The translations under genes and the position numbers were made by a program. Under the pieces are notes generated by a model. That model saw only the letters and a list, made by a program, of their open reading frames with translations. It did not search any database and was not told the DNA's origin. This document shows positions 47,602 to 57,719 of a stretch of 64,000 nt of DNA, piece by piece. How positions within the stretch are numbered: the first letter of the stretch is position 1; each line of letters begins with the position of its first letter. Location: NCBI GenBank assembly GCA_964019415.1, contig OZ025889.1, positions 3,233,078-3,297,077 of the forward strand. Reading direction: 5' to 3'. This DNA comes from Ianthella basta. Lineage: Eukaryota; Porifera; Demospongiae; Verongiida; Ianthellidae.

Positions 47602-50600
47602 CTGACTACCCTGATGTGGCACCCTCTGTTGCCTGTTCTCTTCCTGGCATGGACCTGCCACTCCTTAGGAAACACCTGGAAGCAGAGGCCAAGGATTGCC
47701 TGGGGACACCAATGATTTATCAGCTGGTCCAGAGCACTCAGGATTGGCTGATCCAGCATGTTGCACAGAAAGCATCGCTTGAAACAGAAGCTTGCCAAAG
47801 ATCTGCCACAAAGGAGGATCAAACTGACTCTTCCAGTGTGAGTGTACATCACAAGGCGGATGCTGTGCAGTTGGCAGTGAAAGGCCCTACTGGTAACATG
47901 GGGAAGGGGGGAAGGTCGGCTGGAGTGACGGGGCAGGGGAGGATGAAGGTCAACCAGTCAGCACCCTTAGCTGAGGCTACACCACCACAACCAAAGGTGT
48001 GTTCCTTCTTTTTGAAAGGAAAGTGCAAGTTTGGAGACAAGTGCCACAATCTTCATCAGAAGCCAGGGACACAACCAGCTGCTAGGAAATGTGAGACCTC
48101 CCTGTATGATGAGATGTTAGCGAAGACAGGCGCCTCCAGCCCACCAATGTCTTCAGTGGACACTACAAATGAAGATGAAACTTTCACCGAAGACGTGGAA
48201 ACTTCAAGTGATTTTACTGTAAGTGAACCTGGTGGGAAGAAGGTATCTATGAAGACAGCCACCAATGTCATCCACCGGATCCTCTGGGACAGCCATCTTC
48301 CCTCAGAACACTTTTTAGTTGGTTACTTGGACAGGTTTGTTGGGATTATTGAGAAACCGTTTAAATCCTTCAGCTGGGAGGACCTTTCCGCTGTGAGCCA
48401 CAAAGTACTGGCTATCCCTAAGCACCGCATTCAGTACTTCAAGTACAAGGGTGTGATTGTGTGGGACAAGGCCAACCAGGTGGACAATGTATTCGGGTCC
48501 AGGGGCACTGGGAAGACCATCACAGATGTAATGAGGGAAATGGATGGAGAGGCTGCTGGGGAGGTGAGAGAAGAAGAGGAAGCCGTGGATGAGGATGAGC
48601 TTGATCCAGAAGATGTAGAAGAGATGGAAAGACAGTCAAAGATGGGAGTTTTGAAGCAGAAGGCTGACAAGAATAGGCCCACCCATTTCATTTACATCCC
48701 TGTGTTCCAGTCAAAGGAGATTGTCGCTAAAGCAAAGGAGGTCCAGGACCACATGGTAGAAATTCACCCTTGTTTTGATGATGGCCGCCTTCCACTGGAG
48801 AACCTCCATGTGAGTGTGGGCTATGTCAGATTGGAGAAGCAGGAGGAATGTGAGCGTGCCACAGAAGTCTTGAAGAAGCTGCAGCCCTACTTTGCCACCA
48901 TCTTACCTCCAAGCATGGTGCTGCACTCTGAAGGAATGGAAACATTCAGGGGACAGCTGATCTATGCCAAAGTGAGAGGCTGTCCAGCACTGCAACGCTT
49001 TGTGACCCTCTTACTGAACAGCCTGCAGTCAGCAGGCCTGAGTACACCTGGGAACCATATACCATTTGTGCCGCATATCACTGTGCTACGTCTGCGCCGG
49101 CCAATGATGAGGGAAATGAACATGCAGATGATTGAGAGCTGGATGTACCAGCCCTTCAAGAGTGCTGCTTTCGGTGAGCAGGCCATCCAAGAACTGCGCA
49201 TAGGAGAAATGTCTGACATCTACATCAGGCACAGGTTCCGTATCTCCAACAGTGCACTATGTCTCTCACCTGCACTGCCACCACTTGTCTGTCAGTCAGC
49301 GCAGCGTCTTCATGAGCTTGGCATGGTGACATCAGAATCACTCTCAGAAGTGAACAAAGTCATTGGTAAATACCAAGCTGGAGAAGAAGAAGTTTGCTCT
49401 AAAGCTGAGCGAGCCACTGAAAACATCAGGAAACAGCAGAAGAAGGTTCTGGATGGGAAGTGCAAGAGACTTTCACCGGAAGAGATAGCAAAGGTGCTGA
49501 ATCCAACCCTTGTTGTCATTTTGCGGGGGCTACCTGGAAGTGGTAAGTCATGGCTAGCCCATAACTGTGAGGAGACTCTAAAGGCACCATCATCTGTGGC
49601 TATTTGCAGTGCAGACGATCACTTTCTCGACCACAAAAGTGGAGAATACCACTTTGATTTGGATGCCCTTCCACAGGCTCACCAATCTTGCCTGATGCAG
49701 TTTATTCAAGCACTGCAGAGTGGCAAGCAGCTTGTCATTGTGGACAATACCAATGCTCAACTCTGGGAGTACCAGATTTACAGGTATCTGGCACAGCTGG
49801 TAGGCCTGAAGAGCTGTGTGCTTGAGATACAGTGCCTTGATGAAAGAATGGCTGAACTCTTTGCTTCCAGAAACCAACACAAGGTCCCAACAGAAACTGC
49901 TCTGAAACGGTATGCACAATGGGAGAAGGATGAATTAGCCATTGTTCTTCCTCCTTCAGTTGTGAGCCCGTACCAGCATACTATTCCTGGAAACTTCTCC
50001 TTATGCAGCCTAGGCCAAGGTGAACAGCAGCTGTTGGCAGAGGTAAGAGAAAACGGGTACCCTGTCTCAGTAATGTACACTGGCATTTACCTTGACTGTG
50101 AATCACAGTGGTCTTTGGTTGAAACAATTCATCCCATTCATCCAATGGTCTATGCCAACCATGTCACCATCGTTTACCACCCAACACTGAGCCAAGTGGC
50201 CACACTTTCCCTGGGCGAGGAGGTTCAGGTGGTGCCCGTGGGCTGGGCCACCAATAATGATGTTCAGGCATTGGCCGTTAAAGTTCCCGAGTCCATCAAA
50301 GTTGCTAACAAGTGCCCGCACATAACCATCAGTACAGAGCGTGGGGTGTCTGCAAAGTACTCAAATGACCTGCTGGAGAGCAACCCAACCCTAGCTATGG
50401 TGCCACCAGGAGCACTGCAGCTGAAGGGGCGGGTGGGGATGGTGATCGAGGTAGGTCAATCTCTGGACAAACGGCAGCCTCAGAAGACTTTCCATATTTT
50501 CAGTAAGGAGGACTTCCAGTCTATTCTTCCCTTTTTGGTGGATCACACACCAGTTAGAGATACAGAGGCTGCGAGTGTTTCAGGTGTCCAACTGCCGGCA

Positions 50601-52712
50601 TGGACAAATGACTCGGTGGTGTCGCCAGATGATGTTGGCATTGTGTCTGGAAAGCAGAAGATCACTAAGCTGTTCCTCTTTGACTTTGATGGCACTTTGT
50701 TCCACACCCCTGATCCAGTGGAAGGCAGAGCAGAGTATAAGAGACTGACGGGTCACAGCTGGCCACATCCTCATGGCTGGATGAGATGGGCGGAGTCTCT
50801 CCTCCCTCCTCTCAGGAGCCAGCCTGGCCCGGCACTCCCCCACTTCCATGAATGCTTCCACCAAAGTGGTAGCCTTACTGTGCTAGTCACTGGACGGATT
50901 CCTCCCACAAGCAATGCAGTGAAGGAGGTACTTCACCACCACCTTGTCTACCCTGAGAAGTACTTCTTCAAAGACAGCCCTATGGAGAAGGAGAGCACTC
51001 CTGCCTACAAGGTTCGTATCATACAGCAGCTCCTGAGGGAATACCCAGATGTGAATCATGTCAAGGTGTTTGATGACCTTGATGATGTTCTAACAGCAAT
51101 GAACAAACTAGCCCGCAACTATCAGGACAGGATTAGGTTTGAAGTCATAGATGCAAAGGGGATGGGAACCTCTTCCACTGGAAAGCTGCAGAAGGCTGTG
51201 CTGAACACAACCAGCAAGGAAGGTGCAATTGCATCTCTCCTACATCAATGTGGTCTCCTCCCCATGCCTTCGTATCAGGGTGCAGCAGCAGCAGGTGTGG
51301 CTCTGATAGCCTCCCAATGGGCAGCGGCAGTACACTTCTCTGGTCCATCTGACCATCTTGTGATGACCTTTGGTTCCTACTGTCTTGGAAGGAGGGGAGA
51401 TGTGGACTTGTGTCTCCTAGCTCCTCCACAACTCTCCCATTTTGAGTGCCTTGATCTCCTGGCTTTCCGGCTTCAGGATGCAGGGACAGTGTTTGTCCAT
51501 CGAGGCTATGCCTCTCGCTGTCCTCGTTTGAAGGTCATGCTGCAGTACAGCAGTGTCCCAGACATCAATTTTGACATCATCTTCATTGTCACAGCAAGTG
51601 AAGACTTCTACTACAAGACACTTCCTGGTGTGAAGCCAACCTGTGCCTCCATCAAGTCTGAGTTGGCACCAGGAGATGCACCAAGCAAGACAGCCCTGAT
51701 GGGGCCTCTCTTTCTTCAGCAAGTGCAGAGCAGGATTGAGGGCAGAATAGTGAAAGCTGAGTTTGCAATGGCAGTGGAAATGGTAGTGTGGTATCTGAAG
51801 TCTCAGCGGTTGAAGGGGAATGCCTGCTCCTGCATCAGGACCTTCCACGTGGTCCAGTTGCTTGCAGACGTGGCAAGTAAGGTGAAAGACAGTGAGTGGG
51901 AGGAGCTCCCCTCAAAGGCAGACTACCTGTTTAGTAGGTTCATCACCAAAGTAGCTAGCTTGGAAGAGGACAAGTGGTTGCATCTTCTTGGGGATAAAGG
52001 TAGTCAGGAAATAGGAGAAAGGGGGACCACTGAGAAAATGAATAGAGTACCACTGCAGTACATCCCAGCCCTGCAAGCTACCTTTAAGCGTGCTCACTCA
52101 ATCCTTGGCACTGGCAGTGAGTCCACCCAGTCCACTCTTCAAGTGGAAGCACTCTGCGATCTACTTCAAAGACCTGCTCACCCACCACTTGGATTCACCC
52201 CAGTAGCTTTGAAATTTGGGAGTCTGGACAAGAAGTTGGAGTGGGAGCTGTCCACCATCTTGGAAGCTCGCATGCCCACATACATCCATCAGCTTATCAC
52301 GAAGGGAGTCAGTGTTCATCCCAGTGGTAATGACATGGAAGCAGGCTACATTGCCTTTGCTGTGAAGGATGATCCATCGACTGTTGAGACAGTGCAGTCC
52401 ACGTTGAAGCCACTCTGGAATGAAGTTGCTGTGTACAGGAAGCACCCTGAAGTAGATATAGGCCTCTTTATAGGACAGACTGATGTACATCACTTGTCAA
52501 CACCTGGCTCCAATGTTCTAGAGCAGGTCAGGAGCTTTGCAGCATCTAGCAGTGCAGAACCTGGAGGTGTGGCTTTGGAACTCCACCTCCCCAGCTCACT
52601 GACCAGCTATGAGCGCTGGCAGGTCCACGAGGCTGCAGAGTCGCTGGGACTAAGCCATGTCAGCACGGGAGAAGGAAAGGACAGGCACATTGTGCTGCAG
52701 AAGTGCTCATAA
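47602..52712 (+). CDS. RNA-repair multidomain protein, exon 2 (1703 codons): CCCH, MJ1316, 2H, kinase, 2H, HAD, nucleotidyltransferase, R3H
   Basis: With exon 1 the product is 1749 aa. Domains in full-length numbering: RWD 1 to about 96 (YPDVAP 49-54). CCCH finger C180/C188/C194/H198. MJ1316-type RNA cyclic-end recognition domain 263-348. Acidic linker. AKAP7/LENG9-like 2H phosphoesterase about 404-596, motifs H449-V-S and H538-I-T. P-loop kinase 681-826 of NEDD4BP2/polynucleotide-kinase type, Walker A GLPGSGKS 689-696 and VDNTN 760-764. Second 2H domain about 851-1001, H900-V-T and H953-I-T, like tRNA-ligase cyclic phosphodiesterases. HAD phosphatase 1066-1241, DFDGT from D1074, TGR 1143-1145, DD 1204-1205. 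PAP-like nucleotidyltransferase from about 1291, G1304-S1305, D1313, D1315, D1371. R3H 1701-1749, R1718-x3-H1722. CCCH+MJ1316+2H is the LENG9 core. All visible catalytic motifs are intact. The inferred role is sensing and healing of cleaved RNA ends, then tailing; no ligase is seen. Confidence 0.93.
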
Positions 52713-53378
52713 GTAGGAGTGACACAGACGTAATAATATCAACACTTTTAAATTAAACCATCAGTGTGCTAGCTATTGTGATCCACTTCACATACATGCA
52801 ATACTATCATTACATTAATAATTATTATTGTTCAATTTACTGTGTTATAAACTATAGATGTATTCATGTATCTTGTTAAGCCCTGAGTGGTAGGTAGGGA
52901 TGTTTTTACAGTATGTAGGGATTGGTGCACTATAATGGAATTGTTTAGCATGCTGAACGATGAATATAGCTTCTTCTTTGGGCAATCTAGCATCACACCA
53001 AGTAAATCAAAAAGCTTTCAATTATTGCAATGTTTTGCTGATGAAGCCTGCGATAGGTGAAGCATTGCAATGATTGATTGAAAGATTAATTTAGTTATAC
53101 TTGGTGTTTCAGATTGTCCAAAGACTAGCTGCATGCATTAGTTAGTTTGAATGTCAGCATATGCATCATATTAATTGTATACAGATATATGGGTATGTAA
53201 TCTGTATTGTAGTGCATGTCATAGTTGAGATAATTAAACTTTACAGTATAAGTATTAATACACGTACCACCATCACAAGAGAAGTCATTCAATTGATGAT
53301 ACAGCATAAAATAGTGCATAGGAACGTACTAAGCAGTGCTTGAGTCTGTGGGGAGGCTATGATTGGGTATAAAATATA
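52713..53378. other. Intergenic between convergent genes, no gene seen
   Basis: AT-rich sequence between the stop of the RNA-repair gene and the stop of the DESI-like gene on the other strand. An inverted pair around AATCATTGCAATG / CATTGCAATG (about 53018-53075) flanks a short loop. Confidence 0.6.
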
Positions 53379-53463
53379 TTACTCATTCCAGTATTGGCTG
53401 TTGCCACCACCTTGTGCACCAGACATCATCTGTAGGAAGGGCTTGAGCTGCTGACCAAATGGT
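53379..53463 (-). CDS. DESI-type thiol peptidase, exon 6 (C-terminus)
   Basis: Last exon of six (all minus: 55410-55482, 55254-55275, 54448-54517, 53947-54053, 53657-53779, 53379-53463; 480 bp, 159 aa). Encodes TPFGQQLKPFLQMMSGAQ and a short Gly/Asn tail. T-P-F-G-Q-x-L-x-P-x-L is the conserved end of DESI1-like proteins. Confidence 0.85.
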
Positions 53464-53656
53464 CTGTAAGTGGGAGTGCATGCAGAGGGATGGAGGAAAG
53501 GGAAGGCATGAGAGTGGGCTGGTGCATGTGGTGTGTGTGTGTGTGTGTACATACATAGCAAGCATTCTTGAACAAGAACACATGTAAGATATTGATGCAG
53601 GCAACTAAATGTGCAGCCAAGCTCCAACAAATGCACATTACCGCCCATCAACTCAC

Positions 53657-53779
53657 GTTGACATAACCTCCTTTGGAAGGTCAATAATATAAGAAGGCAC
53701 TTCCTTCCCAGTGAGGAACTGGGCAGCCTCATTGGAGAAGCTGTTGCAGTTGTTCTCTAACAAGTCATACTTGTCTGGC
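53657..53779 (-). CDS. DESI-type thiol peptidase, exon 5 (catalytic Cys)
   Basis: Encodes [20 protein letters not shown] then [29 protein letters not shown] is the catalytic cysteine block of the PPPDE (DESI) fold; the cysteine is residue 102. DESI enzymes remove SUMO or palmitoyl groups in cells; which substrate applies here is unknown. Acceptor TTGCAG, donor GTGAGT. Confidence 0.92.
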
Positions 53780-53869
53780 CTGCAATGAAGCAAGAAGAGG
53801 CATGTTACAGCTGGGGAGCTACATTCTGTGCCTGCTTCCCCAAAGCCATTAACAGTGCTATCAGCGTTG

Positions 53870-53872
<3 letters not shown>

Positions 53873-53919
<47 letters not shown>
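53873..53919. repeat. (TG)n microsatellite in the DESI intron
   Basis: Perfect TG array. The preceding GTGCTATCAGCGTTGCCTG recurs before another TG array at 60640-60665. Confidence 0.92.
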
Positions 53920-53922
<3 letters not shown>

Positions 53923-53946
53923 GTAGAATTGCTGTATATAGCTCAC

Positions 53947-54053
53947 TTGAACTCAGGAGAAATACTGTGAAGGTATTCTGCAAAAAGTTCAAAAGGCACT
54001 TCTGTGGTTCCCAAATCCTCAATCTTATGAGGAGGTCCCATCACTGTCCCACC
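53947..54053 (-). CDS. DESI-type thiol peptidase, exon 4
   Basis: Encodes [20 protein letters not shown] then [23 protein letters not shown]-x-G-x-T-E-V is typical of DESI1. Acceptor ACTACAG, donor GTGAGC, leaving in phase 2. A G-rich homopolymer lies just upstream in the intron (54074-54088). Confidence 0.9.
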
Positions 54054-54447
54054 CTGTAGTGGTGTGTGGTGGAGGGGGGGGGGGGGGATGAGACAAGGAA
54101 GTACAGGGGAACAATGACAGTGGCAAGGGAATAGTCTAATGGAAATACAATGTGAGAGGGAAAGGTGGGAGAAGGGGAGGTGATGGAGAGGACAGAGTGA
54201 GGAAAACGGTGAGGGAGGCAAAATAGGAATATGACTGGAGTGGTATGACAAAGATGATCAGAAAATACCCCTAATTAAACCTGATGTGTGAAAGGGGCAG
54301 AATTCAGTGCAGGATGGTCTAGCAGGCTAGACAGCACCCACTATTCATGCACATGGCAGTGTATTAGACCCAGTCTTGATAAAGATGCACAACTCCAGCA
54401 AACATCCCTAAATTACACATTACACTGGAATAGTAATTGCTGCTCAC

Positions 54448-54517
54448 AGGAGGACAGCTCTCAATGCCCATCCCGCCGTAGAAGAACTCCTGTCCATACA
54501 CCACCACTCCAGTGTGC
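54448..54517 (-). CDS. DESI-type thiol peptidase, exon 3 (catalytic His)
   Basis: Encodes HTGVVVYGQEFFYGGMGIES then CPP. The W-H-T at the junction gives the catalytic histidine (residue 33), and E-F-F-Y/F-G..G-I-x-S-C-P-P is diagnostic of DESI1-like proteins. Donor GTGAGC. Confidence 0.9.
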
Positions 54518-55253
54518 CTGCACACGTGAACACAGTCATACACAAGGAAGGGAAGCAGAGGAGGGCGGTCTCCCATTTATATCAGTCTCATGCTGAAGGG
54601 GACAACTTTATGCACCAATACAACACCAGTACAATACTTACCCCTCCCAAGAAGTGATGCTGCAAGATGCTCATATATACACATGCACATGTATAAACCT
54701 GTACTGACTTGCAGCATGTAAGGGGAAGAGTACCTTATACCACAGTAGCGAGGCATTTGACATGAATGATATTTGTGCACATAAAATCTGTGACAGCATG
54801 TAAACATGCAAGGTAAACCGGCAAATTGGCCACACTACATCCAATGTTGCACCTAATGACAATCCAGTAGAGTGGATTGATTGTTTGATATCCAGTATCA
54901 CATTGGTGGGAAAAGCAATCTGAACTTAATTACTTGGAAGCTACCTGTCTAGAGTGCTGTGCAGCAAGGTGCTAAGGCATACTACCGGGTTGGAAGAGAG
55001 GACAAAAGCACTGTTCTAACAATACAATACATGGCAGCCATATTACAGTCATGCAGCACAGTAGATCATTCACATGCATGTTAACACTCACACCAACTAA
55101 ACCTCCAAACCTCTCAGCTAGATGTTGTTTCATAGCATACCCCAAGTGGTTTCAGTCACTGGGCATTGGCATGCACAAGCTAAGATGAATACTTACTCCA
55201 CAAATTCATGGCTACAGTCTACATGGATGACTAGTGAATATCTCTTTACTCAC

Positions 55254-55275
55254 CAAATCCCTTCAATTTGCTTCC
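55254..55275 (-). CDS. DESI-type thiol peptidase, exon 2 (22-nt microexon)
   Basis: Acceptor CTGTGTGCAG, 22 coding bases, donor GTGAGT. It completes the sequence LGKQIEGIW across its two borders, which matches the L-G-K-x-x-E-G-I-W-H-T of the family and keeps the frame on both sides. Confidence 0.82.
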
Positions 55276-55409
55276 CTGCACACAGAATGAAACATAGTAT
55301 GCAGAGAAAGAGTGTCAGATGGGCCGAGTCACACTAGATTACTTCCCAGTAGTATTTTAGCCAAACGGCCACTCTGTCTACTAGCAGCCATGATAACAGA
55401 GTGGCTTAC

Positions 55410-55482
55410 CAAGGAACATGGGCGATAGCTGGGCTGCCATCCCCATGGACAGGTCGTAGATGTACAGTTGTACCTTCTCCAT
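55410..55482 (-). CDS. DESI-type thiol peptidase, exon 1
   Basis: ATG 55480-55482 starts MEKVQLYIYDLSMGMAAQLS then PMFLG, the V-x-L-Y-V-Y-D-L-S-x-G family start. Donor GTAAGC. Upstream in-frame codons to 55674 are less likely translated because family members start here. The gene is convergent with the RNA-repair gene. Confidence 0.87.
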
Positions 55483-55648
55483 CGACACGACTACCACTCC
55501 GTGTATACACTCAGCAAGGGCGCTTATTTGCAGCCTGTAAGAATCTGGGGGCTGAAAGGGAGAATAATGTAATTCATGGTGTACTATGAATGACATTAAC
55601 AATGTCCAACAGACCGTACACCTTGATTCGTCCGCTGGGAGAATAATA

Positions 55649-55711
55649 CAGTGAAACCTGTCAAAGACAGCCACCTGTGGGCCATGCCGTTCTAACTAAG
55701 GTTTCACTGTA
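55649..55711. mobile_element. MITE of the CAGTGGAACCTGTCTAAGA family, copy 2 (short)
   Basis: TACAGTGAAACCTGTCAAAG.. to ..AGGTTTCACTGTAATG: inverted ends with a short centre, close to the DESI gene start. Confidence 0.6.
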
Positions 55712-55949
55712 ATGCAAAATTCTTCCTGCACCTGCGCTTGCGCTGTCTTGCAACCATCCATTCTGCAGTGCATGCAGTGCTAGTACAAATAACTCATACT
55801 AAATCAACAGTGCACTGCATTTGTTCACTAAGTATGTTGGCATTGCTTCATGAAGGCTTAGAGATGGCCTGCAAAACGGTTGGGGAAGAAACTAAAATTA
55901 ATGTGTAAGAGTTGTTCAAGTTGGAGAGGCAGCCACAGATTTGCATCCA

Positions 55950-57450
55950 CAGAAAAAGCCGTCTACCCGAGAAGTAACTATTTGATCAAGCATATTCCTG
56001 AATAAATGGCGGTACAGATGAGCTCCCCTATTTTGCTGCATGCAGTAGTATAGTTAATCTTGTTCCTAAAATATTTCCCTCGCTCTGCTCTCAACATCAA
56101 CTGCCTGACCATGCAATCCGTAACTGTTTCCTCTGCTGCTGATGTAGATGTGATTATAACTAAAGTGATGACTATATTTGACTTTTTTCATAAATATACC
56201 TGGAAAATAATGAATACATGCACAAAACAGAAACACTTAATAATAATAAATGATTGAAACAAACTAAAATTCTAACAATAATCATACAGGCTAGCAATTA
56301 ATAACTGGTGCACTAGGGTGCACCTACCCTAACTAAAGTCTTCAAGCCTTTGCATGCATAAATAATTATGCTTACTTACAGCAACTCTAATGAACAGTGT
56401 CACTCCACACACTCAATTGCATGCTTGTTACATTAATCACATTCCAACACTTGGCTTCAGGTAAGGTAATACGCTTGTATGTTCATATTTAGACTTGCCA
56501 AGTATGTCATTCAAGCATTGCCTGCATTCCCTACATTGCTATAGCAACTACTGCATTACTACACTTGGTCTTCTTTGACCATATACTGAGCTGCTATCAA
56601 CACCTGTGGAAGACCTCACTGCAACACACTGTAACTAGCCACCAAGCAGTTAGTAACCTGCCTGGAACCTTTTGCTATGCTTAGATTTTAAAACTGGCAC
56701 CACTCAGAACACTGTCAAGTGTCCAAGTACTGAATCAGCTTACCACATAGAACTGCTTCTCACTCACAGCCATCCTTGCTAGTGCATTTTTGAGCAATTG
56801 CAATGCTGCTTGTTCTCTCTCACAACCCTGGATGTTTGCACGGACACTTTATCTGTGTTCCCTCAGAATTGTAGAAGACACATTTCAAACTCTTCCAATT
56901 TGATGGTAATGTGAATTGCATAGCCAATTTTTCCCATTTTCTGGAGGCAAAGATTGTAAAGATTGTGTTGGTATGCTTTGTAGTAATTGCATACCATGCT
57001 GATGCGATTGTCTATGAATGTTTCAGCTAGCCTAAATGGCATGCAGGTGAATTCCATAGTGTGGTCTCCAAGGTTACGGCTTCAGTAAAGTTCGGCTGGT
57101 GTAATGTTAGCTTGCCAGTACAACAATTATACAAAATATGAATAGTGTAGCTACATGTTGTCAGTTAGTACTTGTTATGCATTGTCCCTCACCTTGGATG
57201 TCTATAGTATTACCATACATAGATTATTGTCATTATATTTGCTGCCATGTCCATATCTGGACATGGCAACGAATTTCCACTCTATCATACATATTTTGCA
57301 TCATCATGCTCACAAGCCTGCTATTTCTTCACACCGAGCTCTATTTAGATCATTCCTTGTATATAGGCCATAGGTGGTAGATGTTCTGGTACTCCAAGCT
57401 GTTAATTGCATGCGGTGTTGACTCTGTGGGACTCCAGAGCACTCTCAACC
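55950..57450. repeat. Dispersed duplicated segment, copy 1 (related to 61860-63500)
   Basis: Shares ordered blocks with 61860-63500: GGCGGTACAGATGAGCTC at about 56010 and 61926; TATGCATTGTCCCTCAC at 57176 (63322 similar); and ATAGGCCATAGGTGGT..TTCTGGTACTCCAAGCTGTTAA at 57363 and 63430. The rest is diverged. No gene is recognised in either copy. Confidence 0.55.
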
Positions 57451-57547
57451 CACGGATCAACTCACTGTAGTACGAGAGATACTACATTATTCATTGTAAG
57501 ACATCTGCATGCTTGTACCCTTACAATGAAGAGTGTAAGTAGTATGT

Positions 57548-57716
57548 GCAGTGGAACCTGTCTAAGATGGTCACTGTATAAGGCAGCCACCTCTCTAGAA
57601 CAGCCAGCCTCACTTGTCCCAAACAGCATTAAAGCATTGCAGTATATCAGCCACTTCTCTATGAAGGTCAGTTAGTACTGGCCCACAGGTGGTTGTCTTA
57701 GACATGTTTTACTGTA
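57548..57716. mobile_element. MITE of the CAGTGGAACCTGTCTAAGA family, copy 3
   Basis: Ends GCAGTGGAACCTGTCTAAGA and its inverse TCTTAGACATGTTTTACTGTA. Internal blocks are inverse to those at 45607-45799. Confidence 0.65.
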
Positions 57717-57719
57717 CAT

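Noticed and set aside
48500-48530. Walker-A-like GSRGTGKT in the MJ1316 part of the repair protein (and its paralogue)
   Set aside because: It lies at the end of the MJ1316 domain, after VFG, with no surrounding P-loop NTPase fold. The true P-loop of the protein is GLPGSGKS further on.
47538-52493. Antisense ORFs of 60-143 codons across the large exon
   Set aside because: Shadows of the coding strand, without domains or conservation signals.
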